Below are positions 1 to 8,133 of a stretch of DNA of 29,134 nucleotides, in pieces (position 1 is the stretch's first letter; the number at the start of each line of letters is the position of its first letter). Location: NCBI GenBank assembly GCA_945867285.1, contig CAMBHX010000004.1, positions 1-29,134 of the forward strand. Direction: 5' to 3'. The notes under the pieces are model-generated. The model did not search any database, was not told the DNA's origin, and saw nothing but the letters and a program-made list of their open reading frames with translations. This DNA comes from Sulfuricurvum sp. IAE1. Lineage in GTDB: Bacteria > Campylobacterota > Campylobacteria > Campylobacterales > Sulfurimonadaceae. A program made the position numbers and the translations under genes.

Positions 1-44
1 TTAATTGTGATATAAATACACATATTTATGTGTTAGGAATGATT

Positions 45-1298
45 ATGCAAAAAATATCGATCTATATTTTTGATCAGCATATCGCAGATATGTTTCAAGA
101 GGGCGATAGAGTCTATTTACAACAAATAGATGATATGTGTCACCAAGCAAGCCCTTTGATGTTAAACTCAAATCAAAAAGAGATAGATACAACACACCTA
201 GTTTATCTTGAGAGAGTTGCAGGATTCATAAGTGATTCGTTACCTGGAAATTTTGGTAATGAAATACTTACAAATTTCTTTTTGAAAAATTCAAATAAAT
301 ATCCTACGGTGAGTGATAAACTTCTTTTTATTGGCAATAGGGGACTTGGAGCTATCACCTTTGAACCATCTGTAGAAAAAGAAAATGGTTTTGTGGATAT
401 TATAGAATTAAAATCGATGTTTCAAAAAGTAAAAGAGTTAAAAAAAGGGGGAGATTATCACTCCTTGCAAGATGCTTTTTTGATTAGTGCGCACTCATTT
501 GTAGGAGGTGCCAGAAGTAAAGCAATAGGAGCCATAAATCTTGATACAAAAAATGTTTTTTTAGGTGATCGCACAAAACCTCTCGAAGATGGTTTTATGC
601 ATGCTATCATCAAATACGATGATACTGCAGATGATGATGAAAACAAATCAACATACTCTAAGCTAGAGTATATTTATCATTTACTTGCTAAAAAATGCGG
701 TATCGATATGATGGATTGTTATTTGGTTGAGACTGAAGGAAAAAGCCATTTTATAACCAAAAGATTTGACATAGAGCCAAACGGAAAACGATACCATGTA
801 CATTCATTAGCAGGATTGCTTCATATTGACTTTACTATACCACAAACTATTGGCTACGAAGATTTGCTAAGAACTTCTGTGAAATTAGGTGCAATAAGCA
901 GCTTAAAACAGCTCTTTTTACAAATGCTGTTTAATTATATGTTTGTTAATCAAGATGACCATAGTAGAAACTTTTCTTTTATGTGTGATAGGAGCTTTAA
1001 ATACAAAGCTACGCCAGCGTATGATTTAACTTTTTCAAAAGGGGAAAAACAAACGGTAGAACACCAACTTTCCCTGTATGGAAAAGCTCTTTCACGCATA
1101 GATATAGATGATATAACAACTCTTGCAGCTGAATTTTCAATAGATTTGGAGTTTGTTGCATCTTCCTTGGAAATCATGAAACAACTCAGAGACATTGAGT
1201 TGCCAATGCTTCTACAAAAATATGACATAAAAGAACCAAAACAAAAGCAGATTCTTTTTGAAACGCAACAAAGAACACTCCAAGGAGCATTGGTATGA
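45..1298 (+). CDS. hipA: HipA-family serine/threonine kinase toxin
   Basis: Predicted HipA-type protein kinase of a type II toxin-antitoxin pair. In characterised members the toxin phosphorylates a translation-related target and is held by a DNA-binding antitoxin. The 417-residue product shows the family marks: a glycine-rich nucleotide loop GGARSKAIGA near residues 154-163 (the serine lies where E. coli HipA autophosphorylates, by analogy), the catalytic segment NQDDHSRN at 302-309, and the metal-binding PAYDLTF at 324-330. Length is normal for the family, with no frameshift. GTG at 30 and ATG at 39 are also in frame, but ATG at 45 is preferred because AGGAA at 35-39 lies 5 nt upstream. The stop overlaps the next start as ATGA, so the two genes are probably translationally coupled. 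A TATAAA at 11-16 may be part of its promoter, but the window edge cuts the rest. The family is clear; the target is unknown. Confidence 0.9.
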   Translation: MQKISIYIFDQHIADMFQEGDRVYLQQIDDMCHQASPLMLNSNQKEIDTTHLVYLERVAGFISDSLPGNFGNEILTNFFLKNSNKYPTVSDKLLFIGNRGLGAITFEPSVEKENGFVDIIELKSMFQKVKELKKGGDYHSLQDAFLISAHSFVGGARSKAIGAINLDTKNVFLGDRTKPLEDGFMHAIIKYDDTADDDENKSTYSKLEYIYHLLAKKCGIDMMDCYLVETEGKSHFITKRFDIEPNGKRYHVHSLAGLLHIDFTIPQTIGYEDLLRTSVKLGAISSLKQLFLQMLFNYMFVNQDDHSRNFSFMCDRSFKYKATPAYDLTFSKGEKQTVEHQLSLYGKALSRIDIDDITTLAAEFSIDLEFVASSLEIMKQLRDIELPMLLQKYDIKEPKQKQILFETQQRTLQGALV

Positions 1299-1675
1299 AT
1301 AGCTCACTTTTGAAAAAATTGCAAAACTCACAAACAAAAGTCAAGAAAAAACTCAAAAACAAACTCAATCCAAAGAGTGCATTTGGAACTCTTACGGATA
1401 ATGAAATAGCAATGGTTCTAGCAATAAGAGCAAAAAGCTTACGACTCGCTCAAAATAAAAAACAAAGTGATTTTGCAAAAGAAGCCCAGCTTAGTTCACC
1501 AACGACCTACTCTAATTATGAGCAAAAAGGGGCGATATCTATGATAAATTTTATAAAAGTGATGAGAGCATTTGGAAGACTGGAAGAGCTAGAAAAACTA
1601 TTGTTATTGACCACCAAAGAAGAAATAGAAAAACTAGAAAACAAAAGGGTCAAAAGGGTAGTGAGCGTGTTATAA
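1295..1675 (+). CDS. HTH (XRE/HipB-like) antitoxin candidate
   Basis: A 126-residue basic protein with one helix-turn-helix domain at about residues 40-95 (segments around RLAQNKKQSDFAKEA and SPTTYSNYEQKG), matching the XRE/Cro fold used by HipB antitoxins. The N-terminus (residues 1-30) is lysine-rich and probably disordered; the C-terminus is a charged helix. It overlaps the hipA stop by 4 nt (ATGA), so co-translation is likely, and it presumably neutralises the kinase and represses the operon. The order kinase-then-HTH is the reverse of E. coli hipBA. The pairing is inferred from adjacency; the HTH assignment rests on the visible pattern only. Confidence 0.75.
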   Translation: MNSSLLKKLQNSQTKVKKKLKNKLNPKSAFGTLTDNEIAMVLAIRAKSLRLAQNKKQSDFAKEAQLSSPTTYSNYEQKGAISMINFIKVMRAFGRLEELEKLLLLTTKEEIEKLENKRVKRVVSVL

Positions 1676-1680
1676 CGCTC
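1663..1680 (+). terminator. Small hairpin over the hipB-like stop codon
   Basis: GAGCGT and ACGCTC form a perfect 6-bp stem around a 6-nt loop, and the TAA stop at 1673-1675 lies inside it. No T-run follows, so an intrinsic terminator is doubtful; it may only be a weak transcript-end structure separating the toxin operon from the next unit. Confidence 0.3.
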
Positions 1681-1704
1681 AATATGAAAGTCTAGATGAA
1701 AATA

Positions 1705-1739
1705 TTTGCGAATGTTTTGCGAATGTATTTGTGTATAAT
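1705..1739 (+). promoter_or_regulatory. Tandem 11-mer operator plus -10 box for the RR/HK module
   Basis: The 11-mer TTTGCGAATGT occurs twice head to tail without mismatch (1705-1715, 1716-1726). Seven nucleotides later comes TATAAT (1734-1739). Direct repeats one helical turn apart that take the place of the -35 element are the classic arrangement for activation by OmpR/PhoB-type regulators. The regulator gene that starts at 1761 is of that type, so autoregulation is the simplest reading. A weaker third unit (ATTTGTG) begins at 1727. Confidence 0.7.
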
Positions 1740-1760
1740 AAGAGGACTGGAGAGTGTTTT

Positions 1761-2438
1761 ATGGTTCATCTAGATGATTTGAAAAATCTATCGATTTTAT
1801 ACGCGGATGATGATGACATCCTCAGAGTCTCGACCGCCAGCACTCTGGGGACCTTGTTCAACAACGTCTATAGTGCCAAAAATGGTGCTGATGCGATGAC
1901 GCTCTACGAAAATCATCACGATATTCATATCATCATGCTGGATATCAAAATGGGATCCATGAGTGGTATAGAGGTTGCAAAACACATCAGACGTACCAAT
2001 CAAGATATCCCAATCTTTCTGGTGTCCAGCTATACGGAAGTACACGATTTGCTCGAATCGATCAAACTCCATCTCGTTAATTACCTCCAAAAACCAGTTA
2101 CATTTAAACAATTGACGGATGTCTTTTTGGAGTGCTTGCGGGTGATCCAAGAGAAAAATATTTTGGTCCAGCGCTTGTGCGATGAGATCAGCTATGACCC
2201 TAGAGCAAAAGAGGTCATCTCTCATGGACGCTGCATCACATTATCAAAAAATGAGATTTTTGCTATCGAACTGTTGCTCGAACAACGAGGATGTGTGATT
2301 CCCTATCATACATTTGCTCATGTGATGGGGGATGATGTGAGTGAAATCGCCATCAAAAACACGATGTCGAGATTACGCAAGAAACTCAATTGCACCTCCA
2401 TCCACAATATCGCTACGATAGGGTATAAACTATCGTGA
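1761..2438 (+). CDS. OmpR/PhoB-type response regulator (REC + winged helix)
   Basis: Two-domain transcription regulator of 225 residues. The N-terminal receiver has the acidic cluster ADDDD at 15-19, phospho-acceptor D61 (LDIKMG), a serine pair at 89-90 and the conserved lysine K111 (QKP). The C-terminal half (about 135-225) reads as a winged-helix DNA-binding domain, with LSKNEIFAIELLLE and the recognition-helix region IKNTMSRLRKKL. ATG at 1761 is chosen over in-frame GTG at 1731 because GGAGAG at 1749-1754 is well spaced and because TATAAT at 1734 lies inside the longer version. The last codon overlaps the GTG start of the following sensor kinase, so the pair is co-translated. The tandem repeat at 1705-1726 is its likely binding site. 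The activating stimulus is unknown. Confidence 0.9.
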   Translation: MVHLDDLKNLSILYADDDDILRVSTASTLGTLFNNVYSAKNGADAMTLYENHHDIHIIMLDIKMGSMSGIEVAKHIRRTNQDIPIFLVSSYTEVHDLLESIKLHLVNYLQKPVTFKQLTDVFLECLRVIQEKNILVQRLCDEISYDPRAKEVISHGRCITLSKNEIFAIELLLEQRGCVIPYHTFAHVMGDDVSEIAIKNTMSRLRKKLNCTSIHNIATIGYKLS

Positions 2439-4306
2439 AGTTCTTGTTTTTCTCTCTGCTCTTCATTAGCACCTTATTCGCCCAAGCGTTGGATGTTAAA
2501 AATCTAACAGAAAACAGATTGTCCGCTTCTATGAGCTATATCAAACTCGGCAACTCTAAATCTGTCGATCCACATCAACTCCTCAATTCACCAACATTTA
2601 AAAAAATCAACAATTCAAATCTTGGGCAGCATTTTGAAGATGCGATTTGGACAAAGGTGAAACTGACCAATAGTTCAAATCAGCCGATCAAAGTTTTTTT
2701 ATTAAACACGATCCCTTTGACCCAGACACTCGATCTCTTCGTCTTTGAAAATGGTGTTTTGATCCAACACACTGCGACGGGTGCTGTATCCCAGGGTGTA
2801 CAAGAGAATACTTGGAATAGATTCAATGCGTGTGAACTCTCGTTACAGCCTAAAAAAGAGTATACCCTGCTCACCAAAATTTATAATCCAAAAGGACGGA
2901 TAGACACTGAATGGATCGTCATGTCCGACGATGCGTATCACCATTTTTTATTTCAAGATTCCTTGATTTGGGGGATGATTTTTGGGATATTTTTCCTTTT
3001 GTTTATTTTCTTTCTCTTGTTGTATTTTATGCACAAAAACAAATTTTTCTTAAGCTACATCGCTTATATGACGGTATTTTGGGTGTATCTATTTGTCAAT
3101 AACGGTTTTTCAACCTATTTTTTCAAAGACGGAGCGTTAGACTTGGTTCTATCTCATGTTTCCGGTTATTCGGTGGTGATTTTTTATCTCCTCTTTTTGG
3201 ATGGGTATTTAGAACTTACCCAACACAAAAAATATCCCGTTGTTCTTAAATTTCTCTATGCGTATGGTCTATATTTGGCGTTGACGAGCTGGGTTATCAT
3301 CTACACGCCTGTTGTTTATTCCTTTGATAATTTTTATTTTCTTTTGACGTTAGTGACACTTTTTGCTATTCTTTTTATCACTACCAACGAATATGTCAAA
3401 AGAAAAAATATTTCTATTTTTTATATCTTTGGTCAATTGTCGTTGATCGTTTCGTATTTGTTGTTGTTGCTCTCTAGTTTCCAGCTTATTCCTATGGAGG
3501 TATCGTATCAACAATTTTTAGGAATTTTTAGCTCTATAGAGATGATTTTCTTCACTGTTGCCATTTTTATTACCATAAAACATACGATTGAATCGGCAAA
3601 ACAAAATGAAAAACTGATGTTAAGTCAGTCTCATTATGCCACCATCGGACAAACCTTGAAAAATATAGCCCATCAATGGAAAGTTCCCATGGTCCGATTG
3701 GGTACGTTGATCACTGAATTGGAAGCAATCTTTTACAAAGAGAAACTATCGTCTCCAAGGATTGATGAGATAGTGGAACACATGAGAAACAGTACGGAGT
3801 TTATGCAAAATACCATCACGGAATTTTCAAATTTCTATGCTACCGACAATAAAAAAAGTGATTTTTACCTGATAGATGAAATCAATGATGTAAAAACTTT
3901 GCTCATTGAAAAAATGACGTTTCTCAATTTTGACATAGTATGCGATGATTCTCTGCAATCGAGTCACTGCTGGGGCAACTCAAAAAGTTTTGCCCATGTG
4001 TGTATGATTATCATCGATAATGCCATAGATATCGCCAATGAGCGTCATATCACTAATCCATGGATCAAAATCAGTACTATGAGTGATACAAACCGACTGA
4101 TTGTACATTTCGAAGATAATTGTGCAGGGATAACTCAAAAGCCTATTGAGTCGATATTCGAGCTGGATATCTCATCCCATCAAGAAAAAGAGAGAGGCGT
4201 GGGGCTATCCATCGCCAAAATGTTGGTAGAACAAAAAATGGGTGGGAAGATTACTGTCAAAAACACTCAAAATGGTGCTCTATTTTCTCTGATTTTATCG
4301 TGCTAG
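2435..4306 (+). CDS. 7TMR-DISM sensor histidine kinase
   Basis: Membrane sensor kinase of 623 residues, cognate partner of the preceding regulator. Residues 1-18 form a signal peptide ending LFAQA. Residues about 20-170 are a periplasmic beta-rich domain of the 7TMR-DISMED2 kind. Seven hydrophobic helices follow between about 177 and 382, then a short coiled coil and the kinase core. The phospho-accepting histidine is H413 in IAHQWKVP. The ATPase domain shows an N-box (IIIDNAIDIANE), the G1-like EDNCAGI and the G2 box RGVGLSIAKML. The G1 box has Cys where Gly is usual, which may lower activity but is not disabling. GTG start at 2435 lies inside the regulator's TGA. DISM extracellular domains are thought to bind carbohydrate-like or other small ligands; the ligand here is not known. 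The gene stops right against a pseudogene remnant on the other strand. Confidence 0.9.
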   Translation: MKFLFFSLLFISTLFAQALDVKNLTENRLSASMSYIKLGNSKSVDPHQLLNSPTFKKINNSNLGQHFEDAIWTKVKLTNSSNQPIKVFLLNTIPLTQTLDLFVFENGVLIQHTATGAVSQGVQENTWNRFNACELSLQPKKEYTLLTKIYNPKGRIDTEWIVMSDDAYHHFLFQDSLIWGMIFGIFFLLFIFFLLLYFMHKNKFFLSYIAYMTVFWVYLFVNNGFSTYFFKDGALDLVLSHVSGYSVVIFYLLFLDGYLELTQHKKYPVVLKFLYAYGLYLALTSWVIIYTPVVYSFDNFYFLLTLVTLFAILFITTNEYVKRKNISIFYIFGQLSLIVSYLLLLLSSFQLIPMEVSYQQFLGIFSSIEMIFFTVAIFITIKHTIESAKQNEKLMLSQSHYATIGQTLKNIAHQWKVPMVRLGTLITELEAIFYKEKLSSPRIDEIVEHMRNSTEFMQNTITEFSNFYATDNKKSDFYLIDEINDVKTLLIEKMTFLNFDIVCDDSLQSSHCWGNSKSFAHVCMIIIDNAIDIANERHITNPWIKISTMSDTNRLIVHFEDNCAGITQKPIESIFELDISSHQEKERGVGLSIAKMLVEQKMGGKITVKNTQNGALFSLILSC

Positions 4307-4614
4307 GGATGGCTTTTCATAAATTTCTTTGCCCAGATATCGATAGCAATTTGGCGAGATGCAATTTTAAAGTCTACATCATCTTTTATTGTCCCGCTGA
4401 ATAATAGATCACCTAATTTGGCATTTCGTACATATTCATTGGAGATATCACTTTTAGACTTATCGGTTTGAGCCTTAAAATCAACATGATATTTTTGAGC
4501 CGCATACGAAACCAAATCAGCTTCGTTAATTTTAATATCTTAAGCGTGCAATAATGAGAGGGTAGTGGCGGTGATGATTGAAAGCACGGTTGAGAGATAG
4601 TAACTCTTTGTCAT
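4303..4614 (-). pseudogene. Remnant of an exported protein, nonsense codon at the signal-peptide border
   Basis: On the minus strand, ATG at 4614 follows AAGGAAA and opens a clean signal peptide of 24 residues ending in LLHA. The next codon is TAA where CAA (Gln) would make a normal LHAQ cleavage region. The same frame then continues without a break for 78 residues (DIKINEADLVSYAAQK to FMKSHP) and stops at the edge of the sensor-kinase gene. A single C-to-T change plus 3' truncation explains this. The mature part is helical and acidic and ends in DIWAKKFMKS; it loosely recalls the N-terminal region of SurA/PpiC-type periplasmic isomerases, but this is a weak resemblance. A downstream in-frame TTG at 4515 gives a short open frame lacking the export signal, which I do not regard as a gene. 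Confidence 0.65.
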
Positions 4615-4671
4615 GAATTTATTTCCTTTTTATTAGGTAAATGGATCACATCATTTTAGCATGAAAGAATA

Positions 4672-4691
4672 GCAGAGCTTTTAAGCTCTGC
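4672..4691 (-). terminator. Hairpin terminator after the ShlB-like remnant
   Basis: GCAGAGCTT and AAGCTCTGC form a perfect 9-bp stem with a TT loop. It lies 18 nt past the stop of the ShlB-like remnant on the minus strand. The sequence after it on that strand (TATTCTTTCAT) is only moderately T-rich, so termination strength is uncertain. The element is symmetrical and could act on either strand. Confidence 0.6.
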
Positions 4692-4708
4692 ATGAAGAGA
4701 GATGCTGT

Positions 4709-5100
4709 CTAAAACCGCATCATACCCTGAACAAGGAACTTATTCGTACTCGTAGAGATATCCGCTTCGGTAGTCGGAGTTGATTCACCTCCGAAGCCAT
4801 GTGCGAATGTTGCTTTGAGATCGAAGAAGATACTGGTGTTATGGCTTACTTGCTCTACTTTTGGTAGGTTATAGATCAGGTCAAGTGACAGTGAGTATCC
4901 TTGGTCACCGCTGAGTTCGGAGTCCTCGTATGCTCGTACACCATTACTTCCGGCAACGGATAGGTCTTCAGAAGAGTCAAGGTTATGACCGAAGCTTTTT
5001 TGAGCTTTGAGAGTCGTTTGGAGGGTGGTGTTTTCAAGAAGGTATTGGCTGTGTATCTAATGTTAGTTCCATCTGTCTGTCCTTGAGTAGTTGATATTCT
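4709..5100 (-). pseudogene. C-terminal remnant of a ShlB/FhaC/HecB (TpsB) outer-membrane transporter
   Basis: Translation of the minus strand gives the end of a two-partner-secretion translocator, the outer-membrane barrel that exports large adhesins or haemolysins. Visible marks are the family signature around GSNGVRAYEDSELSGDQGY, alternating barrel strands, and a terminal strand ending in MMRF with a C-terminal Phe. The gene is broken in three ways. The reading frame shifts near 5031-5042 (RYTANTF in one frame continues as LENTTLQTTLKAQ in the next). The stretch between SIFFD and LKATFAHGFG looks shorter than in relatives. The N-terminal POTRA domains and most of the barrel are absent. Similarity fades beyond about 5100. 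No adhesin (TpsA) partner is present in the window. Confidence 0.7.
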
Positions 5101-5218
5101 ACTGGATTAACACAGTTTCTAACGCTCCCGACTTATCTTGAGGTTTTTTCAAAAATCATCAAAAGCTATTTAATCATATATTCATCTCTAATTTACCATG
5201 AGCACAAGTTTCAGTAGA

Positions 5219-5224
5219 TATAAT
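5219..5224 (+). promoter_or_regulatory. Possible -10 box for the DUF3800 gene
   Basis: TATAAT lies 34 nt before the ATG at 5259, in an AT-rich stretch (5101-5258) in which I see no gene. No convincing -35 hexamer is present at the usual distance, which is common in Campylobacterota. Confidence 0.4.
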
Positions 5225-5258
5225 CATCTTAATAAATATCAATAAAGGGCTTGCCAAT

Positions 5259-5999
5259 ATGAAAATACTCTTTTTGGATGAGTCTGGTGATCATAACCTT
5301 ACCAAGATTGATGATCAATATCCCGTATTTGTTTTAGGTGGGGTAATCGTTGACCGGGATAATCTCGAAAATCTCAATGAACAAATCGATCAGTTCAAAA
5401 AAGAGCTGTTCGGTACAACGGATATTATTCTCCATACCGCTGACATCACACGTAATAAAAATGGCTTTGAACGACTAAAAGAAAAAACATTTCGTGAGAA
5501 TTTCTATGAAAAGTTGAATCATCTCATCGCTACCCTAGATTTTAAAGTCGTTGCGTGCGTGATCAAAAAAAAAGAGCATATTGCCAAATACGATTATGCT
5601 GCTATTGATCCCTATATGCTTGGACTAAATGTCCTTGTCGAACGGTTTTATATGGAGATCAAATCGGATGAAAAAAAAGGGCTTGTTATCGCTGAAAAGC
5701 GTGATTGGTCTCTTGATCATGAACTTGAGCTCTCATGGTTACAGCTAAAAATCAAAGGAACCCGTTTTCTGAAAGGCTCCGAAATCGAAGATCGTATTTC
5801 GGGCGGGTTAATCCTTAAAGACAAAAAAGAAAATCTAAATGGTTTACAACTCGCAGACTTGGTGGTTTCACCCATCGGTCGACACATTATAGGCAAAAAA
5901 ACGAATAAAGATTTTGAGATTATTGAACAGAAATTTCGTACAGATAAAGATGGAAAAATTGGGGGTCATGGATTAGTAGTATTACCGAAAGATAATTGA
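5259..5999 (+). CDS. DUF3800 domain protein
   Basis: Protein of 246 residues that opens with the DUF3800 signature MKILFLDESGD (acidic residues D7, E8, D11) and carries later conserved segments HTADITR (about 66-72) and LQLADLVVSPIGRH. The spaced acidic residues suggest a metal-dependent, RNase H-like nuclease fold; this is a hypothesis from the family pattern and no activity is known to me. The gene stands alone, with pseudogenes upstream and a convergent kinase gene downstream, the kind of mobile or defence-associated setting in which such genes often lie. The start codon has only a weak purine stretch (AAAGGG, about 5245) ahead of it. The following 244 nt (6000-6243) are AT-rich; I see no gene or clear terminator there. 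Confidence 0.8.
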   Translation: MKILFLDESGDHNLTKIDDQYPVFVLGGVIVDRDNLENLNEQIDQFKKELFGTTDIILHTADITRNKNGFERLKEKTFRENFYEKLNHLIATLDFKVVACVIKKKEHIAKYDYAAIDPYMLGLNVLVERFYMEIKSDEKKGLVIAEKRDWSLDHELELSWLQLKIKGTRFLKGSEIEDRISGGLILKDKKENLNGLQLADLVVSPIGRHIIGKKTNKDFEIIEQKFRTDKDGKIGGHGLVVLPKDN

Positions 6000-6243
6000 C
6001 CCCCGCTACGCAGTGATCAATTCTGAAAAGTAGTATACAGTAAAATCATTCAATCGATTATTAAAAAATTATTTTATTATCTTGTGTAATTAAATAGTTA
6101 CCTCACTTTATAGTTGTTAACTTTTGAAACATCCATATTATAATGAGATTATAGATCGTCTTAGATTCAAACAATTTTACTTTTTTATTAGTTTTCCAAA
6201 TTATAGCGAAAATGCATAGACAGTTTGAAAATTGATATATGCA

Positions 6244-8133
6244 TTACTCAATGATCGTTGAGATCGGTAAAATGATATCAAAACATACTCCACTATGTGT
6301 ATTATAAGCTTTGATAGTCCCATTTAGTCGTTTCTCGACGAGTAATTTAGCCAAGGCCAGCCCCATACCTGTCCCTTGAGCCCCTTTGGTGCTTTTATCG
6401 ATATCGAATATTTCTGAAAGAGGGGAGATTGATATCCCACCCCCATTATCCACAAACCGAAGCAAGATGTGCTCTTCTGTTGTTTCGGCGGAGATGTCAA
6501 TACAAGGGGATGTTGAACGAACGGTTTCAAACTGAGCTAAGCTATTGTCAATTAATGTCATGATTACATTGATCAGAGCGTTTTTTGAACCATAAGCCAT
6601 CGTATCCTTTGAGATGTTGATGTGCATGGCAACGTTTGATAATGTGATTTTATCATTTAAAAATCGGGTTGAGAGATCAATCGCATAATAGAGAGGGAAA
6701 GGGCGAAACGATTTTAAATCGGTACACGATTCATAGATGTCATTGATGCTGTGTTTCATATGAGTTATTAGATTTGACATTGAATCAATATGTTTAGAGA
6801 CAGTTTCTGATAATGGTTCACCTTCAAACTCTTTGGCTTTGAGAAAAATGATATGCGAATTAAGTTGAGAGAGCGGACTTTTCCACTGATGGACTGCCAT
6901 ACCGATACTTTTACCAATAACAGTAAATCGTGCTTCGTCCATGATAAGTTGATTTGTTTTGTCGTTTTCGATCCGCAGTTTTTTTACCCAGCTTCCCAAA
7001 GCCATTGAAAACATCAACACTTCTAGTAAGATAGAAAAAGGGACCAAATAATTTAAATATCCAGTTGGTGTTTTCCCTGCTAATACAATACTCAGATAGA
7101 TTAACGAAAAAATATAGCCCCCTTCTCCTAGGAGGTAATACCATCCTCCTGAGTAATTTTTTCGAACGGCATAAACTCCGATGAAAAAATACCCCAGTAG
7201 CGTAAAAAGTGAAAAGAAAAGAGCGTATTTGGTGTACAACAAAATATTCATATTCCAATATGCGCTAAGGAACGTCAATGCCATCAAAATATTAAGTACA
7301 ACAAGTAAACCTATAAAATAGGTTATAAAGCGATTGGTTCGGTGAAATTCGAAAAATAAGATCGTAAATACTCCCAAAAAAGCCATCATGACATAAGGGA
7401 CAAACCAAGTACTCAAGGTGATTGTAATTAGGTCGATATCAATGTTAAAAAAATACAACATTCCATTGTATGCATATTGAAACCATAAGAGTGATCCGGC
7501 ATGAAAAACATACATCAGAAAGACTGGTTTTTTGAGATTGAAATACATGAGGGAGTTATAGAAGATAAGCGCTACTAAAATTCCTCCAAAAACTCCAAAA
7601 AGGGTGAGTTCTAAACCGTTGATAAAACTATAATAGTGTGTTGAGGATATTTCCCATTGTAAATCATACGACCCATAAGAATCAAATCGGCTGATTAGCG
7701 TGATGGTTTCGTTAGGAGCGAGGGTAATATAGGCAGTACTTTTGAGAGAGAGCAGTGTACGTTCATTTTGAGAACGCATATCGCCCAGTAAAATCTTTTG
7801 CGAAAGTTTTCCATTTTGATAGAGGTAGAGATCTATATAATCCGTTCCAGCTCGTAGATTTCGTAATGTGATAATTGTTGGATTGTCGGCGCTATTTTTT
7901 ATCTCAAAATGGCTCCAGAATACACTTTTGGTATAGGGAGAAATCATTTTTGGATAGAGGGTTAGATTTGAGTCTTTTAAGATCATTTGAGAGTCAAATC
8001 TTTTATCTACATCTTCATAATTTGTCTGATAGGGTCCACTCAGGGCAGAGACAAAATTGTTATGGATAATTAGAGGTTGTCCATACAAAAATGACAAAGA
8101 TAGTACCCACAAGGTAAAGAATAATTTTATCAT
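6244..8133 (-). CDS. 7TMR-DISM sensor histidine kinase (second copy)
   Basis: Membrane sensor kinase of 629 residues with the same build as the one at 2435-4306: signal peptide (about 1-19, ending FLYGQ), periplasmic DISMED2-like domain (about 25-165), seven transmembrane helices (about 172-382) and a kinase core. The phospho-accepting histidine is H415 in AVHQWKSP. The ATP-binding boxes are intact: IMTLIDNSLAQ, VDNGGGIS and GTGMGLALAKLL. Its ATG overlaps the stop of the regulator gene upstream by ATGA, giving a co-translated RR-HK unit. The two DISM kinases are clearly paralogues but differ along the sensor domain, so they probably read different ligands. Nothing in the sequence identifies the ligand. 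Confidence 0.92.
   Translation of the reverse strand: MIKLFFTLWVLSLSFLYGQPLIIHNNFVSALSGPYQTNYEDVDKRFDSQMILKDSNLTLYPKMISPYTKSVFWSHFEIKNSADNPTIITLRNLRAGTDYIDLYLYQNGKLSQKILLGDMRSQNERTLLSLKSTAYITLAPNETITLISRFDSYGSYDLQWEISSTHYYSFINGLELTLFGVFGGILVALIFYNSLMYFNLKKPVFLMYVFHAGSLLWFQYAYNGMLYFFNIDIDLITITLSTWFVPYVMMAFLGVFTILFFEFHRTNRFITYFIGLLVVLNILMALTFLSAYWNMNILLYTKYALFFSLFTLLGYFFIGVYAVRKNYSGGWYYLLGEGGYIFSLIYLSIVLAGKTPTGYLNYLVPFSILLEVLMFSMALGSWVKKLRIENDKTNQLIMDEARFTVIGKSIGMAVHQWKSPLSQLNSHIIFLKAKEFEGEPLSETVSKHIDSMSNLITHMKHSINDIYESCTDLKSFRPFPLYYAIDLSTRFLNDKITLSNVAMHINISKDTMAYGSKNALINVIMTLIDNSLAQFETVRSTSPCIDISAETTEEHILLRFVDNGGGISISPLSEIFDIDKSTKGAQGTGMGLALAKLLVEKRLNGTIKAYNTHSGVCFDIILPISTIIE

Noticed and set aside
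1731..1760. GTG start for the first OmpR-type regulator
   Set aside because: It would place the -10 box TATAAT inside the coding region. ATG at 1761 has a well-spaced GGAGAG.
4303..4515. Short open frame of 70 codons on the minus strand
   Set aside because: It needs a TTG start without a ribosome site and is the in-frame continuation of an interrupted exported protein, so it is annotated as part of a pseudogene.
6000..6243. Possible terminator or small RNA in the convergent gap
   Set aside because: Only weak AT-rich symmetry (AATTGA/TCAATT with a 17-nt loop) is seen, without a GC stem or T-run.
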